Source of the DNA: an uncultured Coriobacteriia bacterium
Lineage (GTDB): Bacteria > Actinomycetota > Coriobacteriia > Coriobacteriales > QAMH01
Reading direction: 5' to 3'
DNA: 64,000 nucleotides
NCBI GenBank assembly: GCA_959608885.1
Contig: CAUHSG010000008.1
Span: forward strand, 1 to 64,000
Numbering within the stretch: position 1 is the stretch's first letter; each line of letters opens with the position of its first letter. Below the pieces are notes generated by a model. It worked only from the letters and a program-made list of their open reading frames with translations, did no database searches and was not told where the DNA came from. Positions 8,855-18,470 of the stretch are shown here, one piece after another. A program made the translations under genes and the position numbers.

Positions 8855-9781
8855 ATGGCACAGATTTACGTAGTTGGACACAAGAATCCCGATAATGACT
8901 CGATCATGGCGGCGTACACTTACGCCAATCTCAAGAACATGACCGATTCCGAGAACACGTACGTTCCCGTACGTCTGGGCGAGCTTCCCGCCGAAAGCGC
9001 GATGATCTTCGAGGAGTACGGCATCGAGCCGCCTGCGCTCATCGAGAACGTGGGGGAGGGCGATGTGCTCGTGCTCGTCGACCATAACGAGATGGGTCAG
9101 GCCGTCGATGGCATCGAAGACGCCGAAGTCGCCGAGATCATCGACCACCACCGTATCGCCGACGTCTCCACTTCGGCACCCATCACCTTCATCAACCTTC
9201 CCTGGGGCTCCACCACCTCGATCATCACCAAGCTCTACGAGTACTTCGGCATTGCCACGGACGAGCAGATAGCGGCATGTCTGCTTTCGGCCATCCTCAC
9301 CGATACGGTCATCCTCAAATCGCCCACGGCGACCGAGACGGATGCCAAGCATGTCGAGAAGCTCGCCAAGGTACTTGACGTCGACCCGGTCGAATTCGGT
9401 ATGAAGATCTTCAAGTCCCGTGGCGGCGATGATGATGTTTCCGTCGAGGATATCTGCAGCCGCGATTCCAAGGAGTTCAACTTCGGCGGCAAGAAGTGCT
9501 GGATTGCCCAGTACGAGACCGTCGATCTCGAGGGGTTGCGCAAGCGCACGGATGACATCGCCGAGCAGGTAGCCAAGATTCAGAAGGAAGGCGGCTACGA
9601 TGCCGCGCTCATGCTGCTGACCGACATCATTGTGGAGGGAAGCGACTTCATCGCGGCTGGCGACACGGGCTTCATCGCCGATGCCTTCGAGATCTCGTTC
9701 GATGGCGGCCCCGTCTGGATGCCGGGTGTGTTGTCGCGCAAGAAGCAGGTCGCTGCCAAGCTTATCGATTACGCAGGCTAG
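8855..9781 (+). CDS. ppaC: Manganese-dependent inorganic pyrophosphatase (family II)
   Basis: This DHH-family phosphoesterase hydrolyses pyrophosphate released in biosynthesis. The metal-binding motifs are intact: HKNPDNDSI at residues 9-17, DHNEMGQ, and DHHR around residue 95. The C-terminal DHHA2 domain is complete, with the basic SRKKQVAAKL segment near the end. The length of 308 residues is typical, with no CBS-domain insertion, so the enzyme should not be nucleotide-regulated. A GAGGAGAGG ribosome-binding site precedes the ATG. It follows pcrA by 40 bases and is followed after 18 bases by an mscS-like gene. Confidence 0.95.
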   Translation: MAQIYVVGHKNPDNDSIMAAYTYANLKNMTDSENTYVPVRLGELPAESAMIFEEYGIEPPALIENVGEGDVLVLVDHNEMGQAVDGIEDAEVAEIIDHHRIADVSTSAPITFINLPWGSTTSIITKLYEYFGIATDEQIAACLLSAILTDTVILKSPTATETDAKHVEKLAKVLDVDPVEFGMKIFKSRGGDDDVSVEDICSRDSKEFNFGGKKCWIAQYETVDLEGLRKRTDDIAEQVAKIQKEGGYDAALMLLTDIIVEGSDFIAAGDTGFIADAFEISFDGGPVWMPGVLSRKKQVAAKLIDYAG

Positions 9782-9799
9782 AAAACACTGGTCCCGGAC

Positions 9800-10594
9800 A
9801 TGGAGGCCATCCAGAACACATACCTATACGCACATGGCGGCTACGCTCTCGTCGCCGTCGTCGGTGTGCTCACGATCATTGCCTCCATCCTCCTCGCTCA
9901 CGTTCTCGTGAACGTGATGTACAAGACGCTCAAGAAGACCACGGGAGGTGAAGTCGGCGGTTCCATCGTCGCCAACATCATCCGAATCGCCGTCGGCTTC
10001 GTATGCATCTCCTGCATTCTCAAATGGTGCTTCAACTACAACACCTCCGTGCTCTGGGGCGCGCTCGGCGTTGGCGGCATTGCACTCTCACTTGGCCTGC
10101 AAAACACAATATCGAACCTCATCGGCGGCCTTCAGATGTCACTGTCTCGCGACTTCGCCTTCGGTGAATGGATCAAGGTCGGCCAGATCACAGGCCAGAT
10201 CAACGACATCACGTGGCGTGTCGTGAAGATGCGCGACGCCGACGAGAACAGCTACATCATCCCCAACTCGGTCTTCAACTCGAACGCGATTGTCGTTCTG
10301 CCACCTTTCCAGACCACCGACTTGCCCGTCGAGTTCTCGAATGTCGCCGATCTCGGGACCATCACCGAGGAGCTGCCTCAAATTGCCTACGAGGCGCTTA
10401 GGAAGGCCGGGTATCTCTACGAGGACATGAAGCCCGTGCTCTCGCTCGACGGAACGTCGCTCAATTCGATTAACGCGACGCTCGAGGTCTATACCGGATA
10501 CCAATACGAGACGATCGACATCAGGGAATGCGTCATGGCACCTGTCCTCGAGTATCTCAAATCGAACAAGGCGCTCGCATCCTATACCGAATAA
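9800..10594 (+). CDS. MscS-family mechanosensitive ion channel
   Basis: This 264-residue membrane protein has three hydrophobic segments in its first 110 residues and then the MscS beta domain. The pore-lining helix is glycine/alanine rich (GALGVGGIALSLGLQNTISN), as in the gate of MscS. It is followed by the SRDFAFGEWIKVG and ITWRVVKMRDADENSYIIPNS segments of the vestibule. Channels of this family open under membrane tension to release solutes on osmotic downshock. It is in the same orientation as ppaC, 18 bases downstream, and precedes the argS promoter region. Confidence 0.92.
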   Translation: MEAIQNTYLYAHGGYALVAVVGVLTIIASILLAHVLVNVMYKTLKKTTGGEVGGSIVANIIRIAVGFVCISCILKWCFNYNTSVLWGALGVGGIALSLGLQNTISNLIGGLQMSLSRDFAFGEWIKVGQITGQINDITWRVVKMRDADENSYIIPNSVFNSNAIVVLPPFQTTDLPVEFSNVADLGTITEELPQIAYEALRKAGYLYEDMKPVLSLDGTSLNSINATLEVYTGYQYETIDIRECVMAPVLEYLKSNKALASYTE

Positions 10595-10688
10595 CGCGAA
10601 CTACCTTGTTCTTCTCACGCATCATGCGACTTCGTTCGGCTAGAATAATTGTTTCGTATGCAAACAGCCTGAAAGGAACCGTACTCCC

Positions 10689-12458
10689 GTGCGCGCGCAA
10701 GTCGAAGACATCATCACATCTGCAATCGAATCAGCCATCAATTCAGGTGAGCTCCCCCTCGAGGAAGTTCCAGCCGCCGAGGTCGAACGTCCGCGAGACC
10801 TCGCGCATGGCGATTGGGCGAGCTCGGTGGCAATGCGCTGCGCCAAACAGGCTCATATGAACCCTCGCGACATCGCGCAGACCATTGTCACGCATATCGC
10901 CGCATCTCCGGAAGTTGCCTTCGTCGAGATCGCGGGCCCGGGATTCATCAACATCAAGCTCTCCGATGCCGCGCTGCAAGGCATATTCCGCACGGTTCGA
11001 ACCGAGGACACGCGATATGGTTCGAGCCATGCCGGTGATGGCATCAAGGTCGATCTCGAGTTCATTTCCGCCAATCCCACCGGACCCATGCACCTAGGGC
11101 ACGGCCGCTGGGCGGCGCTTGGCGATGCAATGGCAAATGTCCTTTCCTTCGCAGGCTATGATGTGACCCGCGAGTTCTACATCAACGACGCAGGCAACCA
11201 GATGGACATCTTCGCCGAATCCGTGGCGCTTCGCTACCTGCAGGTCGCGCGTCTCATCGCCGAAGGTGCCGCCACCAATGTCGAGAGCGCGTACCAGATC
11301 ATCATCGACAATATGGATTCGTATCGTGCCGAGCTTCCCGAAAACTGCTATGCCGGAGCCTACGTTATCGACATCGCCGGTATCATCTACAATGCCGAGG
11401 GCGCTGCCTGGGTCGATGCCGACGCCGACGAGCGTGCGGCATACTTCAAGGAGCTCGCGTACAAGACGGTCTTCGAGCACACGAAGGAGCTACTCGCCGG
11501 TTTTGGTCTCGAATTCGACGTGTGGTACTCCGAGCGCAGCACGTATGCCGTTGACGAGGACGGAAGCTCCCGCCTCACGCGTGCGCTCGATGCACTGCGC
11601 GAGAGGGGATACCTCTACGACAAAGACGATGCCGTATGGTTCAGAACCACGGACTTCGGCGACGACAAGGACCGCGTACTCGTCAAGGCCGATGGTAGCT
11701 ACACCTATTTCGCGCCCGACATCGCCTACCACAAGAACAAGTTCGACCGCGGCTTCGATCGTTGTATCGATATCCTCGGTGCCGATCATCACGGTTACAT
11801 CAAGCGCATCCAGTCAGTCGGTCATGTCTTTGACCATCCCGGTCAGCCCGAGGTCGTCATCGGTCAAATGGTCAACCTCTTTCGTGATGGCGAGCCCGTA
11901 CGCATGTCCAAGCGCACGGGCGAGATGGTGAGCTTCGAGGAGGTTCTTGACGAGGTCGGGGCCGATGCCACGCGCTTCCTCATGCTCGCACGCTCAACCG
12001 ACCAGGCGATTGACTTCGACATCGAGCAGGCCAAGAAGCAGGACTCGACCAACCCGGTCTACTACGTCCAATATGCGCATGCGCGCATATGTTCGATACT
12101 GCGCAAGGCGGCGGGCATCGAAGACGCAGATGCCGATCCCGATGCGATTGCCGCATCGCTCATTCCACAAGATGCCGACCTCTTGCCTCTCACCCACGAG
12201 GCTGAGCTTGCCCTTGCACGCCGCATTGACGAATTCGGCGAGCTCGTTGCTGGCTGTGCGCGTGACCTCGCACCCTTCAGGCTTACGCATTACGCGACGA
12301 GCTTGGCGAGCGAGTTCCACCAGTTCTATACCCAATGCCACGTCATCGGCGATGACGAGAGGCTCACGATGGCGCGTCTCTACGTATGTGACGCAACCCG
12401 ACGTGTCCTGCGAAACGCCTTGTCTCTGCTCGGCGTGTCGGCTCCCACGAGCATGTAA
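10689..12458 (+). CDS. argS: Arginyl-tRNA synthetase
   Basis: This class I synthetase charges tRNA-Arg. It has the N-terminal Add-1 tRNA-recognition domain (residues 1-110), the HIGH-type motif as HLGHGRW near residue 136, a KMSK-type loop reading RMSKRTGEMV around residue 405, and the DALR anticodon-binding domain at the C-terminus. The length of 589 residues is standard. The start is GTG at 10689, after an AAAGGAACC ribosome-binding sequence. A TAGAAT hexamer at 10641-10646 is a plausible -10. It is followed after 17 bases by lysA; the argS-lysA neighbourhood is a known arrangement in actinobacteria. Confidence 0.97.
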   Translation: MRAQVEDIITSAIESAINSGELPLEEVPAAEVERPRDLAHGDWASSVAMRCAKQAHMNPRDIAQTIVTHIAASPEVAFVEIAGPGFINIKLSDAALQGIFRTVRTEDTRYGSSHAGDGIKVDLEFISANPTGPMHLGHGRWAALGDAMANVLSFAGYDVTREFYINDAGNQMDIFAESVALRYLQVARLIAEGAATNVESAYQIIIDNMDSYRAELPENCYAGAYVIDIAGIIYNAEGAAWVDADADERAAYFKELAYKTVFEHTKELLAGFGLEFDVWYSERSTYAVDEDGSSRLTRALDALRERGYLYDKDDAVWFRTTDFGDDKDRVLVKADGSYTYFAPDIAYHKNKFDRGFDRCIDILGADHHGYIKRIQSVGHVFDHPGQPEVVIGQMVNLFRDGEPVRMSKRTGEMVSFEEVLDEVGADATRFLMLARSTDQAIDFDIEQAKKQDSTNPVYYVQYAHARICSILRKAAGIEDADADPDAIAASLIPQDADLLPLTHEAELALARRIDEFGELVAGCARDLAPFRLTHYATSLASEFHQFYTQCHVIGDDERLTMARLYVCDATRRVLRNALSLLGVSAPTSM

Positions 12459-12475
12459 CGAAGGAGAAGCCCGCT

Positions 12476-13837
12476 ATGTCCATTGCACCAACGCGCGAAC
12501 ACGTTCTGCCCGACTACATGAAGGCATCTGACCTGCTCAAGGTCGCCCCCATGAACATGAAAGCCGACGGCGACAAGGTGATGCTCGACGGCATCGATTT
12601 GCGCGATATCGCTCGTGACTTCGGTACCGCGCTCTACGTCTACGACGAGGCGCACATCCGCAGGCAACTCGCGAGCTATCGTGACGAGTTCCGCACGTGC
12701 TACCCGCAAAGCGGCATCGTCTACGCTGCCAAGGCATTTTGCTGCGTTGCCATGGACAAGATCGTCGCCGAGGAGGATTGCTATATCGATGTCGCGAGCG
12801 GAGGAGAGCTTGCCATCGCACGCGCTGCGGGCTTCCCGATGGACCGTATCTTTGCGCAAGGCAACAACAAGTCGCAACGCGAGATCGAAGAGTACGTCGA
12901 CGCCGGCGTTGCGTGCTTTGTCGTCGACACGCACGAGGAAATCGAGCGCATTTCGAGTTATGCCAGCTCCAAGGGCCTCACGCAAAAGATCATCATTCGC
13001 GTCTGCCCCGGTATCGAGGCTGACACGCATGCCTATATCCAGACAGCCAACGAGGATTCCAAGTTCGGCTTCAACATTCGCAACGGTGCGGCCGAGGAAG
13101 CGCTCGTCTATGCCTTGACGCTGCCCGGTGTCGAGGTCGCCGGCTTCCATTGCCACATCGGCTCGCAGATTTTCGAGCTCACCTCCTACGTCGAGGCCAT
13201 TAACACGATGTTCGGCTTCATGAACGACATGCGCCAGGCCCATGGATTCGTCGCGCAGATCTTCGACATGGGTGGTGGCCTCGGCATTCCCTACACCATC
13301 TACGATCGTCCATCGACTATTGCGCAGTTTGCGCAGATCGCAACTGGCGCCGTTTACGCCAACTGCAGCGAGTACGACTACCCCTACCCGCGCATCTTCG
13401 TCGAACCGGGCCGCTCCATCGTCGCCAACGCGGGCATCACGCTCTACACCGTCGGATCGGTCAAGACCGTTCCGGGCATTTGCACCTACGTTGCCATCGA
13501 TGGTGGCATGACCGACAACATTCGTACGGCGCTCTACGGTTCGAAGTACGAGGCATTCGTCGTCGAGCGCGCTGACAAGCCACGTGACGTGATCTGCGAT
13601 ATCGTCGGCAAGCACTGCGAATCTGGTGATGTCGTCGTCAAGAACGCGCCTCTGCAGGCCTGCGAGGCAGGCGATCATATCTGCGTTCTTGGCACCGGTG
13701 CGTACTGCAACGAGATGGCGAGTAACTACAACAAGCAGGTGCGTCCCGGCATCGTCTTCGTGCGTGATGGCGTGGCGCGCGAGGTTGTGCGTCGCGAAAC
13801 CTACGATGACCTGCTCGCACGCGACATAAGCGCATAG
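12476..13837 (+). CDS. lysA: Diaminopimelate decarboxylase
   Basis: This PLP-dependent fold III decarboxylase performs the last step of lysine synthesis, meso-diaminopimelate to lysine. The Schiff-base lysine is in YAAKAFCC (about residue 85). The HCHIGSQIF motif, the glycine-rich DMGGGLGIPY phosphate-binding segment, the EPGRSIVANAG motif and the C-terminal CxxxD/GAYC region are all in place. The length of 453 residues is typical. The first 45 residues form an N-terminal extension before the barrel. Upstream AGGAG gives a clear ribosome-binding site. It sits between argS and hom, so lysine and threonine/methionine branch genes are together. Confidence 0.96.
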   Translation: MSIAPTREHVLPDYMKASDLLKVAPMNMKADGDKVMLDGIDLRDIARDFGTALYVYDEAHIRRQLASYRDEFRTCYPQSGIVYAAKAFCCVAMDKIVAEEDCYIDVASGGELAIARAAGFPMDRIFAQGNNKSQREIEEYVDAGVACFVVDTHEEIERISSYASSKGLTQKIIIRVCPGIEADTHAYIQTANEDSKFGFNIRNGAAEEALVYALTLPGVEVAGFHCHIGSQIFELTSYVEAINTMFGFMNDMRQAHGFVAQIFDMGGGLGIPYTIYDRPSTIAQFAQIATGAVYANCSEYDYPYPRIFVEPGRSIVANAGITLYTVGSVKTVPGICTYVAIDGGMTDNIRTALYGSKYEAFVVERADKPRDVICDIVGKHCESGDVVVKNAPLQACEAGDHICVLGTGAYCNEMASNYNKQVRPGIVFVRDGVAREVVRRETYDDLLARDISA

Positions 13838-13866
13838 ATTCATTCGTTTTCCAAAAGGAGATGCAC

Positions 13867-15153
13867 ATGAGGCAAGTGAAGATCGGACTGGTGGGATGCG
13901 GAACCGTTGGCGGCGGATTCGTACGCATACTGCAAAAGCACCACGATGATTTCATGAGGCACGCCGGTGTCGACATGGTAATTGCCAAGGCGACAACGCG
14001 CACGCTTTCCAAGCTACGTGACCTTGGAATTTCCGATGATGCGATCGTGGATTCCTACACCGACATCATCGCCGACCCCGACATCGACATCGTCGTCGAG
14101 CTCATCGGTGGTACGGAGCTTGCCGCCGATGTCGTGCTCGACGCGCTCGCTGCGAAGAAGAACGTCATCACCGCCAACAAGGCGCTCATGGCCACGCGCG
14201 GCGAGGAGATCTTCCATGCGGCAGATGCCAACGGCGTCGAAGTCGCCTTCGAGGCATCGGTTGGCGGCGGCATTCCCATCATCCAGCCGCTCAAGCACAC
14301 GCTCATCAGCAACGAGATCAGTACGGTGCTTGGCATCGTGAACGGAACGACCAATTACATGCTCACAGAGATGCAGCACGGGTTGGACTACGACACGGTG
14401 CTCAAGCGTGCCCAGGAGCTTGGTTACGCCGAGGCGGATCCGACGGCTGACGTCGATGGGTATGACGCGGCTGCCAAAATCGCCATCCTCGCCTCCATCG
14501 CCTTCAACTCTCGCGTGACGCTCGATGACGTTTTCACGCAGGGCATCCGCTCCATTGAGCCCGTCGATTTCAAGCATGCGGCCGATATGGGCTACACCAT
14601 CAAGTTGCTCGCCATCGCTCACAAGATCGACGGTGAGATCGACGTGCGCGTCCATCCGGCCATGATTCCCACGAATCACCAGCTCGCCAATGTCAACGGC
14701 GTCTTCAACGCAATTTACGTCACGGGCGACGCCGTCGGTGATTGCATGTTCTTTGGCGAAGGTGCCGGTGCCGGTCCTGCGGCTTCGGCTGTCATGGGCG
14801 ATACGATCGAGGTGGCCCGCCACGTCGCCAATGACGTGAAGCCTGTCGTCGGTTGTACGTGCACCGACAACCTGCCCCTACGCGGAATCGGCAAACTCGA
14901 GACCAAGTATTACCTGCGTCTGCTCGTGAAAGACGAGTCGGGCGTTCTGGCGGCCATCAGCGAAATCTTCAGCCAGTACGAGGTGTCGATTCGCAGCATG
15001 GTGCAGCCCACCACGCACGGTGACGGCACTGCCGAGCTCATCTTCATGACCCATACGGCCAACGAAGCCCATTTTGAAGATGCCCTCAAGGAAGTGGCGG
15101 CCCTTTCCTGCGTGGTCAAGATCGGAACCATGATTCGCATCGAGGAGGACTAA
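13867..15153 (+). CDS. hom: Homoserine dehydrogenase with ACT domain
   Basis: This NAD(P)-dependent enzyme reduces aspartate semialdehyde to homoserine for threonine and methionine. The N-terminal Rossmann motif is GLVGCGTVGGG. The catalytic segment contains GIVNGTTNYML and the EAD..ADVDGYDAAAK motif. The last 80 residues form an ACT domain, the usual threonine-feedback module. I place the start at the second ATG (13867), giving 428 residues: the AAGGAG ribosome-binding site ends at 13860, directly touching the first ATG at 13861 but six bases from the second. It follows lysA after 29 bases and precedes gatC with one base between. Confidence 0.94.
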   Translation: MRQVKIGLVGCGTVGGGFVRILQKHHDDFMRHAGVDMVIAKATTRTLSKLRDLGISDDAIVDSYTDIIADPDIDIVVELIGGTELAADVVLDALAAKKNVITANKALMATRGEEIFHAADANGVEVAFEASVGGGIPIIQPLKHTLISNEISTVLGIVNGTTNYMLTEMQHGLDYDTVLKRAQELGYAEADPTADVDGYDAAAKIAILASIAFNSRVTLDDVFTQGIRSIEPVDFKHAADMGYTIKLLAIAHKIDGEIDVRVHPAMIPTNHQLANVNGVFNAIYVTGDAVGDCMFFGEGAGAGPAASAVMGDTIEVARHVANDVKPVVGCTCTDNLPLRGIGKLETKYYLRLLVKDESGVLAAISEIFSQYEVSIRSMVQPTTHGDGTAELIFMTHTANEAHFEDALKEVAALSCVVKIGTMIRIEED

Positions 15154-15154
15154 G

Positions 15155-15460
15155 GTGACCCTGACCGAAAAGGACGTGCGCGATATCGCCGAATACGCGC
15201 GCATTGGCCTCACGGACGAGGAACTGTCCACGATGACGGTCGACCTCAACAACATCATCGAGACTCTGCGACCCATCACGGAATACGAGCTCGAGGGTGT
15301 CGAGCCAACCTTCCACCCCATAGGAAGCCTCTCCAACGTCATGCGCGAAGACGAGGTCGGGAAGTCCTTCGCGCGCGAGGTCGCACTGTCCAATAGTGAC
15401 TCGACGAGCGATGGCTGCTTCGAGATCCCCTCGATTCTCGGCGAGGGAGGGGATCGCTGA
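15155..15460 (+). CDS. gatC: Aspartyl/glutamyl-tRNA amidotransferase subunit C
   Basis: GatC (101 residues) is the small clamp subunit of the GatCAB complex, which amidates Glu-tRNA-Gln and/or Asp-tRNA-Asn. It shows the expected N-terminal helix (TEKDVRDIAEYARIGLTDEE) and a C-terminal segment with the EDEVG motif. The start is GTG. The GAGGAGG ribosome-binding site lies inside the last codons of hom. Its stop shares one base with the gatA start (TGATG), giving tight coupling. Confidence 0.92.
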   Translation: MTLTEKDVRDIAEYARIGLTDEELSTMTVDLNNIIETLRPITEYELEGVEPTFHPIGSLSNVMREDEVGKSFAREVALSNSDSTSDGCFEIPSILGEGGDR

Positions 15461-16935
15461 TGAAGGGTTATCCCCAGCTGAGCGTACGACAGATTCACGA
15501 GGGCCTGTGCGACGGCAGCTTCAGTGCACGCGAGCTCGCAAACGCCGCCTTTGACCTCATCGACGAGCTTGACCCGAAAGTGCACGCCTTCCTCGAGCTC
15601 ACGCCCGAGCTCGCCTACAGCCAGGCCGATGCCATCGACGCGGCAATCGCCGCACGCGAGCCCATCGGCATACTCGCCGGCGTGCCGATCGCCTTCAAGG
15701 ACAACATGAATCTCGAGGGCACGCACACGACCTGCGCCTCGCACATGCTCGAAACCTACGTGAGTCCGTTCACGGCAACCTGCGTCGCCAAGGCGTTCGA
15801 CGCCGGCGGCATCTGCCTGGGCAAGACGAATATGGACGAGTTCGCCTTCGGCTCCTCGACCGAAACCTCGTTCTTCGGCAAGACCTGCAATCCCTGGGAT
15901 CTCGAGCGTGTGCCCGGCGGCTCCTCTGGTGGTTCGGCAGCGGCGGTCGCCGCTGGCATGGCGACGCTTTCGCTCGGAAGCGATACGGGCGGCTCCATCC
16001 GCCAGCCGGGAAGCTTTACCGGCACGGTCGCCCTCAAGCCGAGCTACGGCGTCGTGAGCCGCTACGGTGTCGTCGCCTTCGGAAGCTCGCTTGACCAGGT
16101 CGGGCCCTTTGCCCGCAGTGTCGAAGATGCGGCCTTTGCCCTCAACGCCATCTCCGGACGCGACCCGCTCGATTGCACGAGCCAACCCTGCGACATCGAC
16201 TACACAGCAAATCTCGACATGGGTATCAACGGCATGCGCATCGGCGTCGTGCCCTCCTTGCTCGAGCTGGACGGTCTCACGGCCGAGGTCAAGCATGCCT
16301 TCGAGCAAAGCGTCACGAAGCTCGAGGGGCTCGGTGCCCAAATCGTCGAGGTCGAGCTGCCCAATGCGGCGGCTGCCATCAGTGCCTACTACGTGCTTGG
16401 CCCCTGCGAGGCATTCTCAAACCTCTCGCGCTTCGACTCGGTGCGCTACGGCCATCACGCACATGGCAAGAACCTCGAGCAGCGCTACGAGGACAGTCGC
16501 GCCCAGGGATTCGGCGCGGAAGCCAAGCGTCGCATCATGCTCGGTGCCTGGTTGCTTGCGAGTGGCGTCTACGACGAGTACTACATCCCCGCGCAGAAGG
16601 TACGTACGCTCATCACAGCCGACTACACGAAGGCGTTCGAGAAAGTCGACGCCATCATACTGCCCACGAGCCCGCGTACCGCATTCAAGTTCGGCGAGGT
16701 GAGCGATCCCGCCTCCATGTACCTCTCCGACATCTACACCATCAGCATCAACATCGCGGGCAATGGCGGCATGAGCTTGCCGGTCGCGCTTGGCGAGGAT
16801 TCCAAGCTCCCCATTGGCCTGCAGATCGTTGGCCCACAATTCCACGACGAGGTCATCCTGCGCGTCGGCGCGGCGCTCGAGACGCTCACCGACATCCCAC
16901 GCATCGCACCGCTCGAGAAGGGGGGCCGCTCATGA
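15460..16935 (+). CDS. gatA: Aspartyl/glutamyl-tRNA amidotransferase subunit A
   Basis: GatA (491 residues) is the amidase subunit that releases ammonia from glutamine for GatB. The amidase signature catalytic triad is intact: Lys in IAFKDNM (about residue 77), the cis-Ser in the GSSGGSAAAVAAG loop, and the nucleophilic Ser in GSDTGGSIRQP. Its end overlaps the gatB start by four bases (ATGA). The presence of all three subunits implies that the organism makes Gln-tRNA-Gln and/or Asn-tRNA-Asn by the indirect route. Confidence 0.97.
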   Translation: MKGYPQLSVRQIHEGLCDGSFSARELANAAFDLIDELDPKVHAFLELTPELAYSQADAIDAAIAAREPIGILAGVPIAFKDNMNLEGTHTTCASHMLETYVSPFTATCVAKAFDAGGICLGKTNMDEFAFGSSTETSFFGKTCNPWDLERVPGGSSGGSAAAVAAGMATLSLGSDTGGSIRQPGSFTGTVALKPSYGVVSRYGVVAFGSSLDQVGPFARSVEDAAFALNAISGRDPLDCTSQPCDIDYTANLDMGINGMRIGVVPSLLELDGLTAEVKHAFEQSVTKLEGLGAQIVEVELPNAAAAISAYYVLGPCEAFSNLSRFDSVRYGHHAHGKNLEQRYEDSRAQGFGAEAKRRIMLGAWLLASGVYDEYYIPAQKVRTLITADYTKAFEKVDAIILPTSPRTAFKFGEVSDPASMYLSDIYTISINIAGNGGMSLPVALGEDSKLPIGLQIVGPQFHDEVILRVGAALETLTDIPRIAPLEKGGRS

Positions 16936-18464
16936 AGGAACTGACCGAGGTCCTCAAAGACTGGGAGGCCGTCATTGGCCTCGAGGTTCATGCCGAGCTC
17001 ACTACGCTCAAGACCAAGATGTTCTGTTCGTGTCCCATCGAATTCGGTGCCGATCCCAACACGCACACCTGTCCCGTCTGCCTAGGCATGCCCGGCGCGC
17101 TGCCCGTGCCCAACAAGGCGGCCATCGAGAGCATTGTGCTCGCCGGCTTGGCGACCAACTGCAACATCGAGAAGCATACGATGTTCTACCGCAAGGGCTA
17201 CTTCTATCCGGATATGGCAAAGAACTTCCAGACGACGCAGGGTCCGCTCGCATTTTGCATGCGCGGACATCTTGATCTGGAGCTTTCCGCCAAGGGAGCA
17301 GCCGAACGCGTCGACGTTCCCAAAGACGAAGACGGCGGATACACGACGCGCATCGGCATCACGCGCATCCACATGGAAGAAGACGCGGGCAAGATGACGC
17401 ACCTCGGTGGCTCGGAAGGACGCATCGACGGTGCCGAACGCTCTCTCGTCGACTACAACCGCGCCGGTACGCCGCTTATCGAGCTCGTGACCGAGCCTGA
17501 CCTGCGCACGCCCGAGGAAGCACGCGCCTTCATGCAGAAGCTGCGCCAGATCTACCTCACGCTTGGTATTTCCGATTGCTCGATGGAGGAGGGTTCCCTG
17601 CGTGCCGACGGCAACGTCTCACTGCGCCGCCGTGGCTCGACGGAGCTCGGCACCAAGACCGAGCTCAAGAACATCAACTCGTTCAAGAACCTCCACGACG
17701 GCCTTGCCTACGAGATCTGCCGCCAGGCCGAGGTTCTCGAGAGCGGGGGAGTCATTCGCCAGGAGACCCGTCACTGGGAGCCCGGTGCCAAGCGTACCAT
17801 CGTCATGCGCGTCAAGGAAACGGCAGATGACTATCGTATGTTCCCGGATCCCGACCTCGCGCCGTTTGATTTGTCCGACGAGTTCATCGAGAACGTGCGC
17901 GCCAAGCTCCCCGAGCTGCCCGATGCCAAGAAGTCGCGCTTCATGGAGAGCTACGGTTTGCCCGCCTACGATGCCGGCGAGCTCGCAAGTGACGTCGAGG
18001 TCGCGCAGTTCTTCGAGGAAGCGGCTCAGGACGTGGACGCAGCCGTGGCAAAGAAGATCGCCAACCTCATCATCAATGACGTGAGCGCCTGGGCAAACGA
18101 GAACGCGACGAGCATCGCACAATCCGACATCGCCCCGGCGGCGCTGGCAAAGCTCGCCAAGCTTCTGGCTGACGATACGATCAGCTCCAAGCAGGGTAAG
18201 GAGGTTCTCGCTGCGCTCATAGGGGAGGGTATCGACCCCGAGGAGTACGTCAAATCGCATGGCATGGAGCAGACGACCGACACCGGAGCCATCGAGGCCA
18301 TCGTCGATGAGCTCATGGCGGCCAATCCCGACAAAGTCGAGGCATATCGCGGCGGCAAGACGGGCCTGCAGGGCTTCTTCATGGGACAGGTCATGAAGCA
18401 GCTCGACGGACAAGGTAATCCCAAGGTCATATCGGCTATCGTCACCGAGAAGCTCGAGGGCTAA
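16932..18464 (+). CDS. gatB: Aspartyl/glutamyl-tRNA amidotransferase subunit B
   Basis: GatB (510 residues) phosphorylates and amidates the misacylated tRNA. The start is the ATG at 16932, overlapping the gatA stop; the open frame extends upstream without homology and the protein properly begins MKELTEVLKDWEAVIGLEVH. The zinc-binding cysteines are seen in MFCSCPIEFG and THTCPVCLGMPG (about residues 35-55). The kinase-like core contains the YFYPDMAKNFQ and MEEDAGKMTH motifs. The C-terminal helical and tail domains (about residues 300-510) include the GKEVLAALIGEG and YRGGKTGLQGFFMGQVMK segments. It is six bases upstream of the radical SAM gene. Confidence 0.97.
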   Translation: MKELTEVLKDWEAVIGLEVHAELTTLKTKMFCSCPIEFGADPNTHTCPVCLGMPGALPVPNKAAIESIVLAGLATNCNIEKHTMFYRKGYFYPDMAKNFQTTQGPLAFCMRGHLDLELSAKGAAERVDVPKDEDGGYTTRIGITRIHMEEDAGKMTHLGGSEGRIDGAERSLVDYNRAGTPLIELVTEPDLRTPEEARAFMQKLRQIYLTLGISDCSMEEGSLRADGNVSLRRRGSTELGTKTELKNINSFKNLHDGLAYEICRQAEVLESGGVIRQETRHWEPGAKRTIVMRVKETADDYRMFPDPDLAPFDLSDEFIENVRAKLPELPDAKKSRFMESYGLPAYDAGELASDVEVAQFFEEAAQDVDAAVAKKIANLIINDVSAWANENATSIAQSDIAPAALAKLAKLLADDTISSKQGKEVLAALIGEGIDPEEYVKSHGMEQTTDTGAIEAIVDELMAANPDKVEAYRGGKTGLQGFFMGQVMKQLDGQGNPKVISAIVTEKLEG

Positions 18465-18470
18465 ACTCCG

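Noticed and set aside
12380..13843. Minus-strand open frame (487 residues) over lysA
   Set aside because: Antisense to a clear diaminopimelate decarboxylase; no domain seen.
16173..16931. N-terminal extension of gatB
   Set aside because: The open frame continues upstream over gatA, but the residues are Arg/His-rich out-of-frame gatA and the family start is at 16932.
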